From Bacteroidota bacterium (GTDB lineage: Bacteria > Bacteroidota > Bacteroidia > Bacteroidales > UBA4417): 64,000 bases of DNA. Numbering within the stretch: the first letter of the stretch is position 1; every line of letters begins with the position of its first letter. The stretch lies in assembly GCA_013376995.1 (NCBI GenBank), contig JACAAZ010000005.1, positions 209,983 through 273,982 on the forward strand, read 5' to 3'. A program made the position numbers and the translations under genes. The notes beneath the pieces are model-generated. The model worked only from the letters and a program-made list of their open reading frames with translations, ran no database searches and was not told the origin of the DNA. This document shows positions 15,957-23,662 of this stretch, in pieces.

Positions 15957-18890
15957 CTATTCAAGATCAATTTCATCGCAGAAGATCCAGCAAGGATTGG
16001 GGAACCCTTTATGCCCTTCAGGGCATGTACCAGGGCTGGTTGCAATTACCTTAATGTACCGTGCTTGTAGGGGTGATATAGCAAGGTCGAAATTCTTAAG
16101 CTGGGTTCCCTTTCGGTCAGTTGGGATATCATTCTTCACAATCCCCAGGGAATTGAAGTTCTTTCCATCCGTTGAGGAAAAATATTCCACTTGTTTCGGC
16201 ATGAATATCCAGGAATTTTCGTCCTGTAGGAATCCCGTTGACAAGGTTGAGATTTTCTTTTCTTTTCGCAGGTCTATGATGGCTTCGAGATTTACTTTTT
16301 CGAATCCAAGCCAGCCACCTACCCTGTAATCGTCATTTCCTCTTAATCCATCTACCAGTGTGCCTGGTCCGCTTGCAGAATACTGCGGGGCAGGAGGGTT
16401 GCTTAAAGTAATATCCCTGTCATCCCTGATTTTAATGAATTCAGAGGTTACCCATTGGCTGGCAGTCCCTTTTAACTGAGCATAAAACCTTAGCTTGCCG
16501 GATTCCGTAATTTGGATCGGACCCTGAAATTCCTGGTTCCCCTTGTCAGATAGGTAGAACAGTTTGGTCCCTTCAATCCCTAGAATAGTTACAGACTTTT
16601 TATCACTGAAAGTTTTTGTTGGATCATCTACAAATGGCACAGGTACTATCAGGTTATCATCGATGGAAGTTACGGGTTCATTCTTTTTCCCTGTACCCCA
16701 TGATTTATTGGGGGTACTTCCCATTTCAAAAATGAGTTCCCCACCTTTCATAATATCCTGCTGCCTGATGAAAGATGCGTTGTGCTTTTTCCCATTCAAT
16801 CGGGCTGACTGGATGTAGAAATTATCTTTCTGCAGACCCAGGGCCTGTATTACGAATGTTTTTCCATTTTCAAGATGGACAGTCACTTTATTGAACATAG
16901 GAGTGCCAATTACATAAAAGTCACTTCCGGGATTCACCGGGTAAAATCCCATTGCACTCATCACAGCCCAGGCCGACATCTGTCCGCAGTCCTCGTTTCC
17001 AATCAGGCCATCCGGCAAGTCCTTATAAAAATCGTTCATGATCCGGTGAACCAGTTCCTGTGTTTTCCATGCCTGTCCTGCAAAAGGAAACAGGTAGGCA
17101 AGGTGATGGCTGGGTTCATTTCCATGTGCATATTGTCCTATCATTCCTGTAATATCACTCTGATTGCGGCCGCTGGTCTGGGATGTTGTATGAAAAAGTT
17201 CATCCAGTTTTCCTGCAAAGTTTTCCTTACCCCCATGCAGAGAAATCAGTCCGGAAATATCTTGTGTTGCGGTAAAACTGTATTGCCACGAATTTGCTTC
17301 TGTCCAGTTATAATTTACTTCCATCGGATCAAAAGGAGAATACCAGCCTCCGTTAATTCTTGCACGCATATGCTTGCTGGACGGGTCGAACAGGTTTTTG
17401 TAATTCTGTGCCCTGCGAATGAAGAGTTTGTAATCATCCAGGTGACCCGTAGACTTTGCAAATTGGGCTATACACCAGTCATCGTAAGCATACTCCAGGG
17501 TTTTTGAAGCACTTTCTGATTCCTTGTCGGATGGAATATACCCAAGTTGGGAAACGGACCTGAGGCCTGCATTGTCCCTGTTAGCACTCTTTTTCATAGC
17601 TTCAAGTGCCTTTCCTGCATCAAAGTCTTTGATCCCTTTCAGGTAGGCGTCAACAATTACAGGGATGCTGTGGTAACCTATCATGCAATTTGTTTCATTT
17701 CCATCGAGTTCCCAAACCGGGAGATAACCTCCTTGTTCGTATTGAGCCAGGAAGGTCTTTATATAATCTAAAGTCCTTGCCTGGTCAATGATTGTCATCA
17801 ACGGGTGCCATGCCCGGTAGGTATCCCAGAGGGAGAATACAGTGTATTGTGTATATCCCTTTGCCAGGTGGATTTGCTTGTCAAGCCCCCTGTAATTTCC
17901 ATCAACATCCGTAAATGTATTAGGTTGAACCATACAGTGATAAAGAGCTGTATAAAACACTGTCTTTTGGGTTTCATTTTCGCCGCTGACATCAATCTTG
18001 GATAAAGCCTGCTTCCATGTTTCATGTGCTTGTTTACGGGTGGCTTCAAAATCCCAGCCCGGGAGTTCCTGCCGAAGGTTTTTTCTAGCCCCTTCATAGC
18101 TAACGGCAGAAATTCCGACTTTTACCTGGATCTTTTCTTCTTCATGTGTGCTGAACCAAAAACAGGATTTCACATTTTTCTTCTTATCGGCGACTTTCAT
18201 TGCCGGATGAGCAGCATCATCTATTGCCAGCATACAGGAATCAAATGGTTTTGAAAACTGGGCAACAAAATAAACGTACTGGTCCTCAGCCCAGGAACCC
18301 GATCTTCGCAGTCCTTCTATTTCCGTATTACTGATAACGTGAAGGGATGATTCAATAATATTATCCCTGTGGAGCAGGTCGAGCAGTATATGAACCTGCC
18401 CGGCATTCGAAAATGTATATTGGTGAAATCCTACCCTTGTGGTGGCTGTCATTTCAGCCTTTATCTTATAATCATCCAGGAAGACCCTGTAATAACCTGG
18501 TTCAGCCTGTTCATTGTTATGATGGAATCTTGATCTGTACCCGGGTTTATTATTGGCTCCGTTATTCCAACGGCACTCTCCCGTGCCCGGCATCAGGAGG
18601 ATATCGCAAAGGTCTGGTACGCCCGTCCCATTCAGATGAGTATGACTAAACCCATAGATAAACTCATCATCATAATGATAGCCACCACAGCCATCCCAGC
18701 CCTCTAGCCGGGTATCGGGACTTAATTGAACCATCCCGTAGGGCAGGGTAGCTCCAGGGTAGGTATGGCCATGGCCTCCTGTTCCGATAAATGGGTTGAC
18801 ATAATCTGCAGCATTTTTTTGAGCCAGAACTTTCATGCTGATAAGAAGAATAACACTTAGTAAACTAAGCGAAAGCCAATTCTTTTGCAT
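15957..18890 (-). CDS. GH92 alpha-mannosidase with C-terminal discoidin-like module
   Basis: The 977-residue exported enzyme (signal peptide to about residue 23) has the GH92 signatures GTGGHGHTYPGATLPYGM (about 36), YGFSHTHLNGTG (about 89) and GNEDCGQMSAWAVMSAMGFYP (about 630). GH92 enzymes are calcium-dependent inverting exo-alpha-mannosidases that trim N-glycans and yeast mannan. About 220 extra residues follow: a chitobiase-C-like beta domain, then an F5/8-type (discoidin-like) module with the paired-cysteine ending GTCPEGHKGF...CWIFCDEIDLE. A related ending is found on the GH89 enzyme at 51.5 kb. It heads the minus-strand glycan-salvage run and is divergent from the CBM9-like gene across 156 bases. 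Confidence 0.95.
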   Translation of the reverse strand: MQKNWLSLSLLSVILLISMKVLAQKNAADYVNPFIGTGGHGHTYPGATLPYGMVQLSPDTRLEGWDGCGGYHYDDEFIYGFSHTHLNGTGVPDLCDILLMPGTGECRWNNGANNKPGYRSRFHHNNEQAEPGYYRVFLDDYKIKAEMTATTRVGFHQYTFSNAGQVHILLDLLHRDNIIESSLHVISNTEIEGLRRSGSWAEDQYVYFVAQFSKPFDSCMLAIDDAAHPAMKVADKKKNVKSCFWFSTHEEEKIQVKVGISAVSYEGARKNLRQELPGWDFEATRKQAHETWKQALSKIDVSGENETQKTVFYTALYHCMVQPNTFTDVDGNYRGLDKQIHLAKGYTQYTVFSLWDTYRAWHPLMTIIDQARTLDYIKTFLAQYEQGGYLPVWELDGNETNCMIGYHSIPVIVDAYLKGIKDFDAGKALEAMKKSANRDNAGLRSVSQLGYIPSDKESESASKTLEYAYDDWCIAQFAKSTGHLDDYKLFIRRAQNYKNLFDPSSKHMRARINGGWYSPFDPMEVNYNWTEANSWQYSFTATQDISGLISLHGGKENFAGKLDELFHTTSQTSGRNQSDITGMIGQYAHGNEPSHHLAYLFPFAGQAWKTQELVHRIMNDFYKDLPDGLIGNEDCGQMSAWAVMSAMGFYPVNPGSDFYVIGTPMFNKVTVHLENGKTFVIQALGLQKDNFYIQSARLNGKKHNASFIRQQDIMKGGELIFEMGSTPNKSWGTGKKNEPVTSIDDNLIVPVPFVDDPTKTFSDKKSVTILGIEGTKLFYLSDKGNQEFQGPIQITESGKLRFYAQLKGTASQWVTSEFIKIRDDRDITLSNPPAPQYSASGPGTLVDGLRGNDDYRVGGWLGFEKVNLEAIIDLRKEKKISTLSTGFLQDENSWIFMPKQVEYFSSTDGKNFNSLGIVKNDIPTDRKGTQLKNFDLAISPLQARYIKVIATSPGTCPEGHKGFPNPCWIFCDEIDLE

Positions 18891-19046
18891 AGGAGTGAGA
18901 ATATTAATCCTGATAACCGATACCTTTGGAAATACGGTAAATGTAAGCTCTTTTTAAATTTCTTTATGAAGTGGTTACAGGAAAAATAGAATTATGTTAC
19001 TTTGTTTTTGAATAGATAATTCAGCCTGTTTTCATCATATCCTTGA

Positions 19047-20168
19047 ATGATTATTATGATCATGAATAAGTACAGTATACTGGGATTTTTAGCCCTTGTA
19101 AGTCTTATTGGAATGGCTCAGGAGCCCCAAATAGCAATCAATCCGCGGCATTATGTCTGTTATAGGGCAAGTAATCCCATTACGATTGACGGTTTGCAGA
19201 CGGATCCTGACTGGCAGCAAGCGGCATGGACAGAAAAATTTGTGGATATTGAAGGTGGCCAAAAACCGGAACCCACTTACTGGACCAGGGCTAAAATGTT
19301 ATGGGATGATAAATACCTTTATGTTCTTGCCCAGTTGCAGGAGCCGAATGTATGGGCAACTCTTACCGAAAGGGAATCAGTGATTTTTAACGATCCTGAT
19401 TTTGAGGTTTTTATAGATCCTGACGGGGATACTCATCATTATGCCGAATATGAGATGAATGCCCTCAACACTCAATGGGATCTCCTTCTCATTAAGCCCT
19501 ACCGGGATGATATAGTTCAAAATGTTGCCATTGACAATTGGAACTACAATGGGATGAAATCTGCAGTATATGTGAACGGAACATTGAACAACTCAAATGA
19601 TCGCGATCTGGGATGGACAGTGGAGATTGCATTCCCGCTGGATGCGCTTGCTGAGTTGAGTTCTACAGGAAAGAATCCCGTGCCAGGAGAACAATACCGT
19701 ATTAACTTCTCCAGGGTAGAATGGACTGTTGATGTTATAGATGGAAAATATAAGAAGCGCACGCAGATGGTCGGAGGAAGAGAGAAGATGCTTCCGGAAA
19801 ACAATTGGGTATGGTCACCCCAGGGAGTGATCGCCATGCATCAGCCAGAAACATGGGGATTTTTACAATTCTCCGGCAATACTGTTGGCACTGATGCCGA
19901 TAACTATCTCGAGAGTCCTGAAAATCCCCTGAAGTGGGCTTTGAGGATGTTATACTATCGTGAAAGCTCTTATTTCGAAAAGAAGGGTAAATACACACAA
20001 GATCTAAACCCGCTAAAGTTGGATAATTTCAAAACAGGAGGGAGCGCTTTTCACCCGTTGATTATTTTAACTCCATCCGGTTATGAAGCTTCAATCCCCA
20101 CTTCAGATAATAAGGGAAGCTGGCACATCCGCCAGGATGGACGGGTATGGAAAACTATTAAGAAGTGA
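19047..20168 (+). CDS. Exported CBM9-like carbohydrate-binding protein
   Basis: This 373-residue protein has a signal peptide ending about GMAQ. It contains a family-9 carbohydrate-binding-like beta-sandwich (about 40-280): ITIDGLQTDPDWQQAAW, AKMLWDDKYLYVLAQL, DFEVFIDPDGDTHHYAEYEMNA and the RINFSRVEW strand, all characteristic of CBM9-like proteins in Bacteroidota. There is no hydrolase domain. ATGs at 19047, 19056 and 19062 are in frame; the last gives the cleanest signal peptide (MNKYSILGFLAL). It is transcribed away from GH92 and probably belongs to the same regulon, binding glycans in the envelope. Confidence 0.88.
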   Translation: MIIMIMNKYSILGFLALVSLIGMAQEPQIAINPRHYVCYRASNPITIDGLQTDPDWQQAAWTEKFVDIEGGQKPEPTYWTRAKMLWDDKYLYVLAQLQEPNVWATLTERESVIFNDPDFEVFIDPDGDTHHYAEYEMNALNTQWDLLLIKPYRDDIVQNVAIDNWNYNGMKSAVYVNGTLNNSNDRDLGWTVEIAFPLDALAELSSTGKNPVPGEQYRINFSRVEWTVDVIDGKYKKRTQMVGGREKMLPENNWVWSPQGVIAMHQPETWGFLQFSGNTVGTDADNYLESPENPLKWALRMLYYRESSYFEKKGKYTQDLNPLKLDNFKTGGSAFHPLIILTPSGYEASIPTSDNKGSWHIRQDGRVWKTIKK

Positions 20169-20182
20169 TAAGGACCTTTCGG

Positions 20183-20998
20183 TTAAAAATGAAGCCCGAA
20201 AACCAACAGACGGTTCATAAGGATAATAACCACCAGTGAAGTAATGGCATATGGACTGTACCGGTTAATATCCTCAAATTCAGGATTTGAGATCAATCCA
20301 GGATAGTCTTTCCTGACAGCAAGCGGGTAAGTCCAAAGAATGGTGAATGGAATGCAGAATGGAGCAAATAGGCTCAAAAAGGTTATTACCGGAAGATTTA
20401 GTAAGGTGGTTAAAACTATTCCAATCATCACTGGATACAACACCAGTTGTTTCATGAACATTGCCCTCGCATGCCTTATCTCGAGTGACTCATAGGGACA
20501 AACCTGCACAAAGTTCCTTGTGAGGCTGGCCATGAGGATGTAGAGCGTGATAAAGGCAATTATTGCCATCAGGATGACTGACCATAGCGGGAATCGCAAC
20601 GCCTGGAAAAAATAACCGGTATCACCACTGGCAAAAAAGGGCGCTATCATCATATATCCGAAGAATCCAATATATCCGAAAATAGCCATATAATTTTCGA
20701 ACAGGAAAACCTGGTCTTTTTGGTACCTGATATAGCAGAGAACCTGGAAGAGAATTCCAATGAACAGGCTGGTTATAGGCCCGGCAGCACTTATCCATAA
20801 TTTGGCTTCCAGGGGTAGAATTGCTTCTTTGTAATCAACATAATTATGATGAAGCGTCACATCCTGAGCATTCAATGCGATAGCAGTCAGAAAATGTCCG
20901 CACTCATGAAGCGTAGTTTCCAGAATATTTGCAATAATAAAAAGGATAACTGAATTTACTAATACACGCCGGTACCGGTAGGTAGGTAATTCTTCCAT
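20183..20998 (-). CDS. M50-like integral membrane metalloprotease family protein
   Basis: The 271-residue protein has about six hydrophobic membrane segments. The zinc-binding motif HECGH (residues 31-35, in LETTLHECGHFLTAIALNA) lies at the end of the first segment, as in M50 site-2-type proteases. A possible second-site motif is weaker (SNPEFEDINR). There is no PDZ domain, and it is shorter than RseP. It may be a protease, or a non-proteolytic relative such as those annotated as putative zinc-metallopeptidase membrane proteins. It is convergent with the CBM9-like gene, 14 bases apart, and sits downstream of lipoate ligase on the same strand (52-base gap). Confidence 0.8.
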   Translation of the reverse strand: MEELPTYRYRRVLVNSVILFIIANILETTLHECGHFLTAIALNAQDVTLHHNYVDYKEAILPLEAKLWISAAGPITSLFIGILFQVLCYIRYQKDQVFLFENYMAIFGYIGFFGYMMIAPFFASGDTGYFFQALRFPLWSVILMAIIAFITLYILMASLTRNFVQVCPYESLEIRHARAMFMKQLVLYPVMIGIVLTTLLNLPVITFLSLFAPFCIPFTILWTYPLAVRKDYPGLISNPEFEDINRYSPYAITSLVVIILMNRLLVFGLHF

Positions 20999-21050
20999 TG
21001 ATCAATCATTTGGGCATTCAAATTTAGTATTTATCGAATAAATTATTATA

Positions 21051-22034
21051 CTAAAAGAAGAGAGATATGAATTCTTCTGGTGTAACATGTGAAAAATATT
21101 CATCAATTTTCATTCTTAATGTCAATTCCTGAATTGAATCCAGAGAATGGGGAACTCCAATCAGAGAATCCTCCAGTTCTGATGTTTCAAGAAGGTTGAA
21201 ATAGTCGCCATAAATCCTTGCAGCCCTGATAACACCGGCTTCAACCTGTAAGTTCATTTCAATATGCCCGCCTTTTTCAGTTTTGATTTGCTTTTTGAAA
21301 TTGTAAGCAGGGGAATAACCGAAATTCCAATTCCAGGTAGAGTACTTGTCTTCAACCAGTTTGTGGATATTCTGGTGATCGGCTTCCGACAACTCAATGG
21401 TGATGGCATCAGGATATTTTTCATTGACATGCGAACGTACCATCTCCATGAACTTCTCTATTTCCAGAGGTTCCCTTAGATGTTCGCTGATGTTTGTCAC
21501 CCTGCTGCGAACAGATTTTACAGCCTTATCGGTAAATTTTGAAGGGTCTACTTTCAGTGCGCCTGTCAGGTCGGCCATGATTGAAGAGAACAGGAGAGTA
21601 CCATGATGTAAAACCTTATTCCTGAATACATGCTCAGCATTCCCGGAAAACTTCCTTCCATCAATGGTAAGGTCATTCCTCCCTTCGAAGCGGGCTTCAA
21701 TTCCCAACTTCTGCATAACTTCCAGTATCGGTTCCGTGAACTTGCGGAAATCAACAAGACTACCAGGCTCACCATGGCTGATAAAGGTGAAATTTATATT
21801 CCCCAGGTCATGAAAAACTGCCCCACCGCCCGATAGCCTTCTTACAACTTTTATCTTGTTCTGTTCTACAAAATCAAGGTTGATTTCAGCAAGGGTATTC
21901 TGGTGTTTTCCAACTATGATAGAGGGTTCATTCCTCCAAAGCATGAAACTGTCGTCATTGAAATGTTTGAGGACATATTCTTCAGTAGCCAGGTTAAACC
22001 AGGGCTCAGTTGAGTGACGTTTAATTATCAGCAT
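21051..22034 (-). CDS. lplA: Lipoate-protein ligase
   Basis: At 327 residues this matches bacterial LplA. The enzyme activates lipoate with ATP and attaches it to the lysine of lipoyl domains (E2, GcvH) in the cytoplasm. Visible motifs are FNLATEEYVL, the lipoyl/ATP loop RRLSGGGAVFHD (residues 65-76), GRNDLTIDGRKFSGNAEH with the binding-site lysine K128, and HHGTLLF. A C-terminal accessory domain (about 245-327) is present. It starts three bases after the stop of the next upstream gene, so it is co-transcribed with an unrelated exported protein. Confidence 0.94.
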   Translation of the reverse strand: MLIIKRHSTEPWFNLATEEYVLKHFNDDSFMLWRNEPSIIVGKHQNTLAEINLDFVEQNKIKVVRRLSGGGAVFHDLGNINFTFISHGEPGSLVDFRKFTEPILEVMQKLGIEARFEGRNDLTIDGRKFSGNAEHVFRNKVLHHGTLLFSSIMADLTGALKVDPSKFTDKAVKSVRSRVTNISEHLREPLEIEKFMEMVRSHVNEKYPDAITIELSEADHQNIHKLVEDKYSTWNWNFGYSPAYNFKKQIKTEKGGHIEMNLQVEAGVIRAARIYGDYFNLLETSELEDSLIGVPHSLDSIQELTLRMKIDEYFSHVTPEEFISLFF

Positions 22035-22037
22035 AAA

Positions 22038-23213
22038 CTATTTTAGTGGAAGTCGTTGGTTTAGGTAAGTGTTTTTCTCATGGAGCCAGCGGTTCTCACC
22101 GAAACCGTACTCCAGGTTTATGGTCAGTGCATTCCCCCTAAGGTTTGAACCCTGTTTATTATTAAAGTTCATAAGGTGATAGCGGCTGCTTATACCGAAA
22201 AAATGGTCACTTTTCGTGTAATACCTGTATCCAAGTCCGAAATGAATGGCTGGGGATGCAAGGTATTTAGATTCATTGTCATCAGCTGTAGCAGGATCAT
22301 TCTTGAGGTTAAGCACATCCATCAATTCCAGGTCGATTCCACCTAAGAGATCGAGTTCGTGTCGCCGCCAGTCGATAAGTTGCCTGCCTGTCTCCAGCAT
22401 GAAATTTAATCCCATGAAATTATGTGTTGTATATAATGAATCCTTGTACATTACCTGGAAGTCGTTCCATGAGCGGAAAAATCGCAGGGATGCAGCTCCG
22501 CTGTAGATCATTTTTTTGTTCCGTACAGCAATAAAAACGCCTACTGAAGGATGAGGCCCAATTGTATTTAACTTATCATAAGGTATCCAGGCTCCCAACG
22601 TTTCTCCCCAATTCTGAAGCCATTCTGACAATTCGCCACCTACGTTTTGCTGATATGTCTTGCCAAGTTTGGTAAAGCTTAAGGGCTCTTTTAACAAACC
22701 CTCGTAAAGGCTATCAGCCGGATGCAGGTAGAAAGTGGCGAAAAACCGTTCTTCAGCTGAGAGGTCAGAATAGGAGAGGGCACGGCTTGCTATACTGTCA
22801 GTAAATGTTTTATACCATTTAAGTAGTTCAAATTCAGGCGTGTAGTAATTGTACTCTTTCAGGCAACGCCCTGAAGTATCTTGCGAAAGCCATTGGTAAA
22901 GATCCAGGTAACCGATCATTGAATTAGTCACAAGAGTATCAGTAAAAGTCCCGGCATCAATGGCCCAAAGTGCCTTGGTACGATAAATTGTCTCATCCAA
23001 ACCACAATGCTTCTCCCAGAAATCCAGCAAAATGCTGGCTGTATCGATAATTCCATCCTGGTAATATAATGGGATCAATTGCATACATGCATACTGAATT
23101 TCGCTGCAACTGCTGTTTGAATCTGAAAGGATCATCTTCACATTGGTTTCTTGCGAAAATGAATGCAGGCAAATTATAGTAAGTGATACAATCAGGAATA
23201 ACCGCTTTTTCAT
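22038..23213 (-). CDS. Hypothetical exported protein
   Basis: The 391-residue product starts at the ATG at 23211-23213. This gives a clean signal peptide (MKKRLFLIVSLTIICLHSFSQ) preceded by an AGGT Shine-Dalgarno-like element; an upstream ATG at 23261 would add 16 unlikely residues. Residues 25-200 are helical and aspartate/tyrosine-rich. The C-terminal about 190 residues alternate strands with aromatic ends (HPSVGVFIAVRN, AIHFGLGYRYYTKSDHFFG, ALTINLEYGFGENRW), suggesting a small outer-membrane beta-barrel. I do not recognise the family. It precedes lplA by three bases. Confidence 0.8.
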   Translation of the reverse strand: MKKRLFLIVSLTIICLHSFSQETNVKMILSDSNSSCSEIQYACMQLIPLYYQDGIIDTASILLDFWEKHCGLDETIYRTKALWAIDAGTFTDTLVTNSMIGYLDLYQWLSQDTSGRCLKEYNYYTPEFELLKWYKTFTDSIASRALSYSDLSAEERFFATFYLHPADSLYEGLLKEPLSFTKLGKTYQQNVGGELSEWLQNWGETLGAWIPYDKLNTIGPHPSVGVFIAVRNKKMIYSGAASLRFFRSWNDFQVMYKDSLYTTHNFMGLNFMLETGRQLIDWRRHELDLLGGIDLELMDVLNLKNDPATADDNESKYLASPAIHFGLGYRYYTKSDHFFGISSRYHLMNFNNKQGSNLRGNALTINLEYGFGENRWLHEKNTYLNQRLPLK

Positions 23214-23662
23214 ACCTGGTAATATGGGATATACTTTCACCATCTTAAAATTAAGGAACATTTCTAAAACTATCAGCAGAAAGCTCCCAGTCTTACAAAA
23301 TCCGAGCCATAAAGACAGGAAATTCGTTTGTTCACGAAAAAATCTGAAACCGGATTCAAATCTGAATAACTTTTGCCATCTGCTACCATGAGATGCGGAA
23401 TCTTGTTCACTCCCGTTATAAGTTTGCTGTATAAATCCGTTTTTATTAGTACTTCACTAAAGAATAACAATTTAGCCACAAATGTTCCTAATGTTATGGC
23501 AAAATGTTAATAATGAATTAATTAAAACCCCTGAAGCTTTTGGCAACAGGGGTTTCACCACCAGAGCATTTTGCGTTTGACGAGCTTTACGAGAGCAAAA
23601 ACCGATTTAAGAAATTATCCCCAAATTCCATTTGTTTATGGTAAAGGGCCAATTATCAGATT
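23214..23662. other. 449-base intergenic region with one hairpin
   Basis: This lies between the distal GH3 gene of the polysaccharide locus and the next minus-strand gene. It holds a terminator-like hairpin at 23525-23555. A 68-codon minus-strand frame (23273-23479) starts and ends without any recognisable feature and is not called. No other structure was seen. Confidence 0.6.
23525..23555 (-). terminator. Probable terminator of the polysaccharide-utilisation operon
   Basis: AAACCCCTG (23525-23533) and CAGGGGTTT (23547-23555) form a 9-bp stem with a 13-base loop. On the minus strand the stem is followed by TAATTAA after the closing TTT. It lies about 107 bases beyond the GH3 stop codon, the last gene of the operon. 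Confidence 0.6.

Noticed and set aside
16875..17507. 210-codon plus-strand frame inside the GH92 gene
   Set aside because: It is antisense to strongly conserved GH92 sequence and has no recognisable domain or start signal.
23273..23479. 68-codon minus-strand frame between the GH3 gene and the next gene
   Set aside because: No family resemblance, no ribosome-binding site and AT-rich non-coding composition.
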